From positions 186,001-250,000 of the forward strand of contig NZ_CP170508.1 in the NCBI RefSeq assembly GCF_052055875.1: a stretch of DNA of 64,000 nucleotides. Reading direction: 5' to 3'. The stretch is from Methanosphaerula subterraneus (GTDB lineage: Archaea; Halobacteriota; Methanomicrobia; Methanomicrobiales; Methanospirillaceae). The translations under genes were made by a program, and so were the position numbers. This document shows positions 16,507 through 24,139 of the stretch, piece by piece. How positions within the stretch are numbered: the first letter of the stretch is position 1; every line of letters starts with the position of its first letter. Below the pieces are notes generated by a model, which worked only from the letters and a program-made list of their open reading frames with translations, made no database searches and had not been told where the DNA came from.

Positions 16507-19380
16507 ATGATAAATGAAACTGAAATTCGTCGTAGGGTGGGAACTGGGATTTTCGTTGTTCTTGGATGTATCGCGCTGATTCTTCTGCTGGTCTGTCCTG
16601 TGACGGCACAGACGCTGACCGTGGCCGCCAGTGACAGCAGCGCAACATCAAAGGCGACTGCAAATTTTATCTGTGACGGATATAATGACCAGGTGGAGAT
16701 CAATGCGGCCTTCAATGCCCTGCCTGCAGAGGTCGGGACGGTGCAATTGACTGAGGGCACCTTTCACTGTTCTGATGTGATCCATCCAACCGCAGGATCG
16801 GAGTTGCTGGGGAGTGGACAGGAGAGTACGGTGATCGAGATGCTCAACCAGTTCAACTCCTACCTCTCGATCAGTATCAGAAACCCGGGGATCACCCTCC
16901 GGGGTTTCACCATCCGCGGACAGGGGGCCGTGACGATCCGCGCCAGCCAGGTTATCGTGCAGGATGTGACTGCGACCAGCATCGGCCTTGATGGCAAGCG
17001 GTATTCGACCAGGAATGATGGGATGTTCTATCTCTGGGGAGATGGAAGCACCCTCGAAGATGTGATCTTCATCAACTGCAAAGCCGTCGATTCGGTGACC
17101 CATGGGTTCCACATGAACGCGATCAACCTGCCAAGGGAGACCAGAAATATACGGTTCATCGGTTGTCAGGCGATTCGCTGTGGATTTGGTGAGGCCGGCG
17201 GTTCACCTTCTGAGTGGATCACCGGGTATGATATCCAGGAGGACAATGATCTCTATGATGTCCAGCTGATCGGCTGCCTTGCAGAGGATAACTGGGAGTC
17301 AGGGTTCCACTTTGAGCCGGGCGAGGACAAGACCCCGCCCACGGTCAAGAAAGGGATCACCATGACCGACTGTGTCAGCAGAGATAATGGTCAGCGAAAC
17401 CCGCAGCAGTACCCCTACCATGATACCTTTCTCTCAGGTTACTTTGTCCATTTCAATGCAGTGCTGACCAACTGTATCTCCGAGAACAATAAAAATGCCG
17501 GGTACTTTGTGCAGGGTGGTAAGGACGTGGTCTTCAATGGCTGTACAGACACCGGTTCGACCTATGGCTGGAAGATTGTGAAGGCCGCTTCTGATATCAC
17601 TCTGAACGACTGTACAACCAGTGATAATCAGTTCTGGGGGCTCTGGTCCGCATTTGCCAATCATATTGTACTGAACCATTTCTCACAGAATAATATCCAT
17701 GGCAACCTGAACTATCAGTCGATGCTCGGGTGGTATTATGATGAGGATGCTTACCAGCTCCCGGTCACCGATTCATCCTTCAATATCACCGCCTATGGTG
17801 ACTCCTCCCTCCCGATCATCAACCAGGAGGGGGCTGGCAACACCTATTCGCTCAGTTGGAGTTCCGACGATTCGCGCAATACCACCCCGACGGTGAACGT
17901 CACCCCGACCCCGCCAGCGACCCATCCACCCGTGGCCCAGTTCCAGGCGACCCCCCTCACCGGGTCGGCACCTCTCCAGGTCTCATTCACGGATCTCTCC
18001 ATTGGATCACCAGCGAACTGGTCCTGGAACTTTGGGGACGGCAGTACCTCCACGCTGCAGAACCCGCAGCACCGGTATCTGGGGGACGGGATCCAGATGG
18101 TCACGCTGACTGTTTCGAATGAGTTTGGCTCAAATTCCACCACCCAGGTCATCACGGTAGGTGAAGGGGTCTTTGCCGGGTTCACGGCGACACCGCGGAC
18201 GATCACTGCCGGCCAGACCATCCAGTTCACCGATCACTCGTCCGGTTCACCATCAGGGTGGCTCTGGAACTTTGGAGACGGCAGTACCTCAATGCTCCAG
18301 AACCCGGAACACCTGTACGGGGTCACCGGGGTGTACTCGATCCAGCTGACCTCCTCCTTCCCAGGGAGCAGCGATCACGAAACCAAGACTGATTATATCG
18401 TTGCAAACCCCGATTTCAGTGCAGATGCCACTTCCGGTATAGCGCCAGTGACCATCAGGTTCACCGACACCACGCCGAACAGTCAGACCGGCTGGTACTG
18501 GGACTTTGGCGACGGAACGACCTCTACTGAGAAGAATCCGGTGCACCTTTACCAGAAGGGGGGGAACTATACGGTCACCCTGACAGCCACGAGCCCGTAC
18601 GGCACCACCTCTGTCACAAAGGATGCCTACATCCATCTTGCAGGCAAACCGGTTGCTGACTTCACATCCACCCCGCAGGTCGGTACCGTGCCGTTTGATG
18701 TCACCTTCACCGATACATCAACTGGAGGAGTGGCGCTTGGGTACTACTGGCAGTTTGGCGATGGGAGCTTCTCAACGATGCAGAACCCGGTTCACACCTA
18801 TACCCATGAAGGGGTCTATACCGTCCAGTTGGCCGTCTTCAACCAGTACGGCGTGACAAATACGTCAAAGATTGCCTGTGTGGTCGCAACCCTCCCGACT
18901 CCGATCGCAGACTTCACCGCGGAATCCACTGCAGGGGCTGCTCCACTCCAGGTCCGGTTCTCGGACTGCTCGCTGAATCAGCCGGGGAGCTGGTTCTGGC
19001 AGTTCGGGGACGGCAGCAGTTCAACAGAACAGAATCCGGTGCACCTCTACACAACCGCCGGCACCTACACGGTGAGCCTGATGGTCAGAAACAGCGGAGG
19101 TGCGATGACGGTCACCAAAACCAGTTTCATCACGGTCGCACCGCCAGTGAGCAGTGGAGTGATCCCTGTTTCCGGGCAGACTGCGATGCCGACGGATATC
19201 AACCATGACGGGCTGTACGAGGATCTGAACGGGAACGGAAACCTTGACTTCAATGACGTGGTGATCTTCTTCAACCAGATGGACTGGATCGCCGACAATG
19301 AACCGATCAGCGCATTCGACTTCAACCACAACGGACAGATCGACTTCAATGATATTGTCCTGCTCTTCAACATGACCTGA
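16507..19380 (+). CDS. Secreted beta-helix, five-PKD, dockerin-like surface protein
   Basis: A 957-residue exported protein. A signal peptide (about 1-35, FVVLGCIALILLLVCPVTAQ) is followed by a right-handed beta-helix domain (about 40-455) of the NosD/pectate-lyase type, a Thr/Pro linker, then five PKD domains (about 474-875), each with a W-x-FGDG motif such as WNFGDGSTST, and a C-terminal pair of calcium-loop segments (DINHDGLYEDLNGNGNLDF and DFNHNGQIDFNDIVLLF) that looks like a type I dockerin. Such layouts bind or process polysaccharide at the cell surface; a cohesin partner is not in the window. T-rich tracts directly after the stop look like a terminator. Confidence 0.9.
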   Translation: MINETEIRRRVGTGIFVVLGCIALILLLVCPVTAQTLTVAASDSSATSKATANFICDGYNDQVEINAAFNALPAEVGTVQLTEGTFHCSDVIHPTAGSELLGSGQESTVIEMLNQFNSYLSISIRNPGITLRGFTIRGQGAVTIRASQVIVQDVTATSIGLDGKRYSTRNDGMFYLWGDGSTLEDVIFINCKAVDSVTHGFHMNAINLPRETRNIRFIGCQAIRCGFGEAGGSPSEWITGYDIQEDNDLYDVQLIGCLAEDNWESGFHFEPGEDKTPPTVKKGITMTDCVSRDNGQRNPQQYPYHDTFLSGYFVHFNAVLTNCISENNKNAGYFVQGGKDVVFNGCTDTGSTYGWKIVKAASDITLNDCTTSDNQFWGLWSAFANHIVLNHFSQNNIHGNLNYQSMLGWYYDEDAYQLPVTDSSFNITAYGDSSLPIINQEGAGNTYSLSWSSDDSRNTTPTVNVTPTPPATHPPVAQFQATPLTGSAPLQVSFTDLSIGSPANWSWNFGDGSTSTLQNPQHRYLGDGIQMVTLTVSNEFGSNSTTQVITVGEGVFAGFTATPRTITAGQTIQFTDHSSGSPSGWLWNFGDGSTSMLQNPEHLYGVTGVYSIQLTSSFPGSSDHETKTDYIVANPDFSADATSGIAPVTIRFTDTTPNSQTGWYWDFGDGTTSTEKNPVHLYQKGGNYTVTLTATSPYGTTSVTKDAYIHLAGKPVADFTSTPQVGTVPFDVTFTDTSTGGVALGYYWQFGDGSFSTMQNPVHTYTHEGVYTVQLAVFNQYGVTNTSKIACVVATLPTPIADFTAESTAGAAPLQVRFSDCSLNQPGSWFWQFGDGSSSTEQNPVHLYTTAGTYTVSLMVRNSGGAMTVTKTSFITVAPPVSSGVIPVSGQTAMPTDINHDGLYEDLNGNGNLDFNDVVIFFNQMDWIADNEPISAFDFNHNGQIDFNDIVLLFNMT

Positions 19381-19389
19381 ACCCCCCCC

Positions 19390-19407
19390 TTTTTTTCATC
19401 TTTTTTT
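19390..19407 (+). terminator. Oligo-T terminator after the PKD protein
   Basis: Two runs of seven T residues separated by CATC follow ten bases after the stop. Archaeal RNA polymerase terminates at such T tracts without needing a hairpin. Confidence 0.6.
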
Positions 19408-19462
19408 CTGATCTCATAAGATCAGATTGTTGATAAGCCACAACGTCGACGATCGAGATGTG

Positions 19463-20308
19463 ATGAACATACGCCGAGATATTTCCTTTCGATCATTGAC
19501 CAGTTCAGAGGTTGCGACTGCAATTGATTGGGCTGCTGCTGAAGGGTGGAACCCGGGGTTGCATGACGCAGAGACCTTTTATCAGACCGATCCATCCGGA
19601 TTTTATGGCGCAGAGATCGATGGCGAACTCGCAGGCACCTTCTCGATCGTTAAGTACTCCGACGCCTTTGCATTTGGTGGCCTTTATATTCTCAACCCGA
19701 AACTGCGTGGTCAGGGTTTCGGGCTGCAGATGCAACAGTATGCGCTGAACCTGGCCGGTTCCGTAAATTTGGGGATCGACGGAGTCTTTGCGATGCAGGA
19801 TCGGTACCGGCAGGTCGGATTCATCTATGCCTATCGGAATATCAGGTACGCCGGTACTGGGGGCGGATCAGCACCATCCACCCTTGTTCCCATCGATCAG
19901 GTCCCGTTCGACGATGTCGTCGCCTATGATGCTGCTCACTTCCCGGCTCCCCGCTCCCGGTTCCTTCAGTACTTCCTTTTGCAGCAGGATGCCACCGCAC
20001 TGGCAGCAGTCGATAAGGGTGGAATGAGAGGATATGGGGTCATCAGGCAGTGCAGAGTCGGACATAAGATCGGCCCACTCTTTGCCGACTCTGCTGCTGT
20101 GGCAGAAGACCTCTTCAACGGGCTCGCCGCGTCGGTGCCAGGTGAAGAGATCTTCCTCGATGTTCCCGAACCGAACAGCCAGGCTGTCAGCCTCGCATCA
20201 GCCCACCAGATGGTCCCGGTCTTTGGTACAGCGCGCATGTACACCCGGTCCATCCCTGCCCTTCCCCTCGATGAGATCTACGGGGTTTCGACATTCGAGC
20301 TTGGCTAA
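19463..20308 (+). CDS. GNAT N-acetyltransferase, YitH-like two-domain type
   Basis: A 281-residue acetyl-CoA-dependent transferase. The N-terminal GNAT fold includes WAAAEGWNPGLHDAETF and the acetyl-CoA loop LNPKLRGQGFGLQMQQ (residues about 75-90); the C-terminal half resembles the Acetyltransf_18 domain seen in this two-domain family. ATG 19463 is preferred; the frame extends to a TTG at 19427. The substrate is unknown and the neighbours do not indicate it. Confidence 0.85.
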   Translation: MNIRRDISFRSLTSSEVATAIDWAAAEGWNPGLHDAETFYQTDPSGFYGAEIDGELAGTFSIVKYSDAFAFGGLYILNPKLRGQGFGLQMQQYALNLAGSVNLGIDGVFAMQDRYRQVGFIYAYRNIRYAGTGGGSAPSTLVPIDQVPFDDVVAYDAAHFPAPRSRFLQYFLLQQDATALAAVDKGGMRGYGVIRQCRVGHKIGPLFADSAAVAEDLFNGLAASVPGEEIFLDVPEPNSQAVSLASAHQMVPVFGTARMYTRSIPALPLDEIYGVSTFELG

Positions 20309-20320
20309 CGTCCCCTATTT

Positions 20321-20701
20321 TTAGTGTTTTACGCCCCGCTCCCTGAGTTCCTCAGATTTCCTTTCTGAACAGGCTTCGCATCTGAACTCGGGTTCACGGT
20401 CCTCTGAACGGTCATAAGAACCGGTCTTCACCAGCCTGTACCCGCGGGCGATGGTTCCACAGTCCACGCACCTGATTGTATCCCGCACCTCCCACTGTGC
20501 CTCAAGGGTGTTGGAGGTGAAGATGAACCGGTCGACCCAGAAGAAGATCAGTCCGCCGATCAGATTCGCAATCACGGTCGCGACCAGGGCGCTCATCGAT
20601 GAAAGGACCATCAGTACACCTGCCAGAATGGGAGTGCTCAACTGCCATCGGATCAGGTACAGTCCGTACCGTTTCAGATTTACCTCCATAGGGTACAGCA
20701 T
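20321..20701 (-). CDS. GtrA-like membrane protein with zinc ribbon
   Basis: A 126-residue protein. The N-terminal half has two hydrophobic helices (about 21-37 and 40-58), the second ending NLIGGLIFFWVDRFIF, which resembles the last helix of GtrA-family proteins. The C-terminal half has CVDC and CEAC pairs about 40 residues apart that could bind one zinc. GtrA proteins usually have four helices, so this is half-size. The start is ATG 20701 or ATG 20689; a TATA-like TTTAAATTT sits near 20713-20722. Convergent with the acetyltransferase. Function unknown. Confidence 0.65.
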   Translation of the reverse strand: MLYPMEVNLKRYGLYLIRWQLSTPILAGVLMVLSSMSALVATVIANLIGGLIFFWVDRFIFTSNTLEAQWEVRDTIRCVDCGTIARGYRLVKTGSYDRSEDREPEFRCEACSERKSEELRERGVKH

Positions 20702-20875
20702 ACTCCAGATTGAAATTTAAAGACTGGGTCTGTGCCAAAAAAAGAGGTTTTCTGTTCCAATGAGGTTCTGATCGTCCCTGGGATCTCCCCTGACTCTCTT
20801 TCTGAAGAACCTGTCTTTTTCCTGGCGACCTCCTTGTTTTATCGTTGACCTCTTCCCTCTTCTCAAGGTTCTTCA

Positions 20876-21718
20876 TCATCTGGCCGGTGCTGTCCCCTTC
20901 TCCACGACTCCAAGGGCTGCTGATTGGTTGCCTGAAAAATCCGCGGTGAGAAAGTCTCCGGTGGTTGGAAGATCCATTTTCAATCCTGCTACCTCATCGA
21001 GTGAGAGCGTGGCTCGATCGGTTGATATATCGAGGAGATGACCGCCACTCTTTCGATCAGCACTGATAAAGTGGAGGTGATACCCTGGGACGTTTATTCC
21101 CTGCACAAATGCCGGGGACCAGACCCCTACCACCGTGCCGGTGATATTGGAGAGGGTATACACCTTCTGCTCTTTTACAGCATCTTCCAGTTTTGGATAC
21201 GGCGTCTGTTGAGCCGGCACGCTCCTGACCTTCACGGCCGGAAATGTGCCGTCGATCCTGATCAGAGAGAAGTGGTTCTCCCCGGGAAGGAGCGTATCGA
21301 TGGTTGAGGTCAGGGATGAGAGGTTGTCATATCGGTTGAGTTGATATGATCGGTCTGTATCGAAGAAGGCGACCGCTGCAAATGGGGTGGTGTGTGCAGG
21401 TGCAGCCTGACTGACAGTTCCGTCTGCCCTGGCCTGGTAGACCATTCCATCCAGCACAATCATCTCACCATCCAGGCGATCGAAGGTTCCGATACCAAAA
21501 TCTCCCCGGGTGGTCAGGTTTTGCATCGTCACTCCTCCGTCATAGAGCCCCAGCATCAGCGCATCGATCGTTGAATACTGGTACAGGGTGTCATCTGGGG
21601 TGGAAGCACCCAGGATCCCCTTCTGAAAGGATGCACCAGTCAGCAGCACTATGCCCACAATGGCCAGGGCGATGATCAGAATAACTCCGGAACGTCTCCA
21701 CGATTGCATGTACACCAC
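20876..21718 (-). CDS. budA: Exported alpha-acetolactate decarboxylase
   Basis: A 280-residue protein with an N-terminal hydrophobic helix (about 11-28) followed by a full acetolactate decarboxylase domain, which converts 2-acetolactate to acetoin and carbon dioxide. Landmarks: STIDALMLGLYDGG near the start of the fold, the DFGIGTFDRLDGEM segment and the zinc-site phrase GYHLHFISADRKSGGHLLD with the metal-binding histidines. Cytoplasmic bacterial enzymes lack the helix, so this one appears to be exported or membrane-tethered. No acetolactate synthase or acetoin gene is adjacent. Signal anchor versus cleaved signal is not resolvable. Confidence 0.88.
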   Translation of the reverse strand: MVYMQSWRRSGVILIIALAIVGIVLLTGASFQKGILGASTPDDTLYQYSTIDALMLGLYDGGVTMQNLTTRGDFGIGTFDRLDGEMIVLDGMVYQARADGTVSQAAPAHTTPFAAVAFFDTDRSYQLNRYDNLSSLTSTIDTLLPGENHFSLIRIDGTFPAVKVRSVPAQQTPYPKLEDAVKEQKVYTLSNITGTVVGVWSPAFVQGINVPGYHLHFISADRKSGGHLLDISTDRATLSLDEVAGLKMDLPTTGDFLTADFSGNQSAALGVVEKGTAPAR

Positions 21719-21838
21719 TCATCGTGCAACGCAATAGATATTCTCATTTTTTGATATCCTGGGGTCATTTCCCCTCCAAAAAGAGAATGATAAGATTCTA
21801 TTATCATCATAGGCCATAGAACTGCAGGGTGATTGTTC

Positions 21839-22177
21839 TTGGTTGAGCGTCGACATAAGAGATATGGATTCTTCGTTCCAGGCGGAATTCTGATTGGGCT
21901 TGGAGTCGGCATGGTCTTTGGACGTGCTGATATAGGGGTATTGATTGGCCTTGGTGCCGGCTTCATCCTCAGCGGCCTGTACCGTGAATGGGCAGGGAAG
22001 GATGAGGGTCAGAACCACCCGGCAACCTCGTCTTATCTGATGGTGCTGATCGGCGTCCTGTTCCTCATCTATGGTGCAGGGCTTCTCTGGTTCCCGGCGA
22101 TGATCTATCCATATCTGAGTGCGATCCTCGTGATCTTCCTGGGGCTCTGGCTGATCATCAGTGGTCTACGGAGATAG
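21839..22177 (+). CDS. Small multi-helix membrane protein
   Basis: About 112 residues with four hydrophobic segments rich in glycine (GGILIGLGVGMVFG, GVLIGLGAGFILSG, YLMVLIGVLFLIYGAGLLW and YLSAILVIFLGLWLIISGL). The start is a TTG: 21839 has a GGTGA ribosome site six bases upstream, while TTG 21833 is adjacent to it. No family is recognised. It is divergent from the acetolactate decarboxylase gene and alone in its direction. Confidence 0.6.
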   Translation: MVERRHKRYGFFVPGGILIGLGVGMVFGRADIGVLIGLGAGFILSGLYREWAGKDEGQNHPATSSYLMVLIGVLFLIYGAGLLWFPAMIYPYLSAILVIFLGLWLIISGLRR

Positions 22178-22240
22178 AACCTCTGATGACCCTTGTTACC
22201 CTTTTTGATGCGAACCGGGATGGTCCACTTCCTCTGTTTT

Positions 22241-23119
22241 TCAGTTTGAGGTGATCGCTCCGAGTAGATCTTTTGGGGTGATCGGGTGCTGGTCCGGCAA
22301 AACTCCTTTTCTCTGGCAGTAGGCCCGATACAACGCCACAACCTGGGGTTCAACCAGCGAAGCTTCGGCCAACAGGGGCTGATTATAAAAGATCTCCTCT
22401 GGAGTTCCCTCCGCGATCACCGATCCTGCCTTGACAATGCAGACCCGGTCTGCAATCCTGGCAGCCAGGTCGAGGTCATGGGTCGAGATCACAATACTGA
22501 TGTTGAACTGGTCACGCAACTCACAGATGATCTTCTCAACAGTATCAGCATGAGACGGGTCAAGGTCTGACATCGGTTCGTCCATTGCAATCACAGCCGG
22601 CTTCATGGCCAGCACCCCTGCGATAGCGGCAAGCCGTTTCTGCCCCCCGCTCAGATAGGCAGGTATCTTCTCGGCAAGGTCACGTGCCCCGACTGCAGTC
22701 AGCGCTCGAATCGCCTCGGCACGTGCCTCCTCTGGGGACATCCCAAGGTTCATCGGTCCAAACATCACGTCATCGAGGACGGTTGGAGCAAAGAGTTGGT
22801 CCTCTGCACGCTGGAATACGAGTCCAACGGTCTTCCAGAGTGACTTTTTCATCTCCTGGGTGACCATCTCTCCCTTAATCTGCACCCTGCCTTCGGCAGG
22901 TTCGAGCAGTCCGTTCAGGTGTTCAATCAGGGTTGATTTTCCGGCACCGTTGGCCCCACAGAGTGCAACGATCTCATGCTGATAAACACGAAAACACATC
23001 TGGTGGATTCCGACAGACCCATCCGGGTAGATATGGCTGACACAGTCGATATGGACCAGTTCTGGTCCCTGTCCAGTTTGGTTTTGAATGCAGCAGTGCT
23101 GCTGTTGCTGGTTATCCAT
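22241..23119 (-). CDS. cbiO: ABC transporter ATPase, CbiO type (orphan)
   Basis: A 292-residue ATP-binding subunit of an energy-coupling-factor or cobalt/nickel transporter. It shows Walker A (GANGAGKSTL), the Q-loop (LVFQRAEDQLFAPTV, the hallmark of the CbiO/EcfA group), signature LSGGQKRLA, Walker B (VIAMDEPMSDLD) and the switch histidine (STHDLDLA). No transmembrane partner (CbiM, CbiQ or an S component) is encoded nearby, so it must work with a distant complex. The N-terminal 18 residues are Gln/His-rich. Metal or vitamin specificity cannot be read from the ATPase. Confidence 0.88.
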   Translation of the reverse strand: MDNQQQQHCCIQNQTGQGPELVHIDCVSHIYPDGSVGIHQMCFRVYQHEIVALCGANGAGKSTLIEHLNGLLEPAEGRVQIKGEMVTQEMKKSLWKTVGLVFQRAEDQLFAPTVLDDVMFGPMNLGMSPEEARAEAIRALTAVGARDLAEKIPAYLSGGQKRLAAIAGVLAMKPAVIAMDEPMSDLDPSHADTVEKIICELRDQFNISIVISTHDLDLAARIADRVCIVKAGSVIAEGTPEEIFYNQPLLAEASLVEPQVVALYRAYCQRKGVLPDQHPITPKDLLGAITSN

Positions 23120-23431
23120 GTCTGATCATCTCAACAGGACCGGTTCCGGTCCCAAAAGGTAGATAATAGCCTGCATAAACAAGTGAAGTGACGGTTCTGA
23201 AGACTCCGGTATCTGGAGGATATGTACTGCGTTTATCGTCCCTCTTTTCGGGTATTGGGTACTGCTCTAATGGAGGGAGATCTTCAGACAATTTATGCCT
23301 TCTGTACTGGAGTCCGACCCCTTTTTAATGTATGGGGTTAAGCATGAAGACCTGATTTTAGATGCGATGAATCGGGATGCCAGCGCGATGAGGGGGTGTA
23401 GCCGGTCACCTGTTTGTATCATCACCATCTT
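23120..23431. other. Intergenic region between the cupin and cbiO
   Basis: About 310 bases, downstream of the cupin gene and upstream of cbiO (both minus strand). I see no coding frame with protein-like composition and no known riboswitch; frames here are antisense to the cupin. It presumably holds the cbiO promoter. Confidence 0.45.
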
Positions 23432-23827
23432 TCAGCGAATGCAGATCTCATCAGTCGCATTCCACATCGGGTCTACGATCGCAAGGAACTCGAGATCATC
23501 TTCTCCGGTGTTGCTGATGTACTGGACGGACCCTGCCGGGATAACCACTGCCTGTCCTGCGCCGACAATTTCAGCCTGTTCATCGATATGCATCAGTCCC
23601 CTTCCTTGAATTATATAGTAGATCTCAACACTGTTCTGCAGGAGATGGGGCAGTGTCGACTCGCCTTTTAATACGAACGCATGGGCTAAACTGTACCTGA
23701 TCTTAATATCCGTCTGGATCTTCTCTGGATGTAACAATTCACAGAGGAGTGAATTGTCCATGACCCGCTTGTATGGGCTGGTTGCGGTATCGTAAATCAG
23801 CATAATATCATCAGTACATTTATGCAA
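23432..23827 (-). CDS. Single-domain cupin protein
   Basis: A 131-residue protein whose C-terminal 85 residues form a cupin barrel: LPHLLQNSVEIYYIIQGRGLM, then the second motif around GAGQAVVIPAGSVQYISN. Compared with classical metal cupins some histidines are replaced (QNSVEIYY rather than HxHxxxxE), so metal binding may be altered. The start may be internal ATG 23803, which loses eight residues. Enzymatic role unknown; isolated gene. Confidence 0.8.
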   Translation of the reverse strand: MHKCTDDIMLIYDTATSPYKRVMDNSLLCELLHPEKIQTDIKIRYSLAHAFVLKGESTLPHLLQNSVEIYYIIQGRGLMHIDEQAEIVGAGQAVVIPAGSVQYISNTGEDDLEFLAIVDPMWNATDEICIR

Positions 23828-23954
23828 GACCCTGAGGAAATAAACCTCCCTCCCTTCTGAACATGATCATCCTGATTGTCTGGAGCAAAAACTTTATGCG
23901 CTGGATAGTTGCATTAGGTATCAATTAAACATCTGGATCTGCATTGCCAGAGTA

Positions 23955-24101
23955 ATGGCATTAAAATGCAGTATCTGTGGAAATATATGCTTTGTTCGCA
24001 ATTTCGGGACAGATGGCTCCTTCACACGCTGTGCCCGGTCACAAAAGCACATCTGCCGTCGCATGACGGCACCTGGAATGGTGAGGGGATTGGGGGATTA
24101 A
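23955..24101 (+). CDS. Possible 48-aa zinc-ribbon-like protein
   Basis: An ATG-started frame of 48 codons, MALKCSICGNICFVRNFG..., with cysteines at 5, 8, 12, 26 and 34. CxxC plus the later cysteines suggests a small zinc-binding protein. It ends 38 bases before the C1 peptidase on the same strand. Ribosome site is weak and no homology can be tested, so chance is not excluded. Confidence 0.35.
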   Translation: MALKCSICGNICFVRNFGTDGSFTRCARSQKHICRRMTAPGMVRGLGD

Positions 24102-24139
24102 TAGGTGTGGCAGATAGTAAATTTTGAGAGGGGTAGGGG

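Noticed and set aside
16287..16517. 76-codon frame before the PKD protein
   Set aside because: Runs into the next gene's start, no ribosome site and no recognisable features.
17925..19140. Repeated blocks that could be taken for a DNA repeat array
   Set aside because: They are five diverged PKD domains within one gene; similarity is at protein level only.
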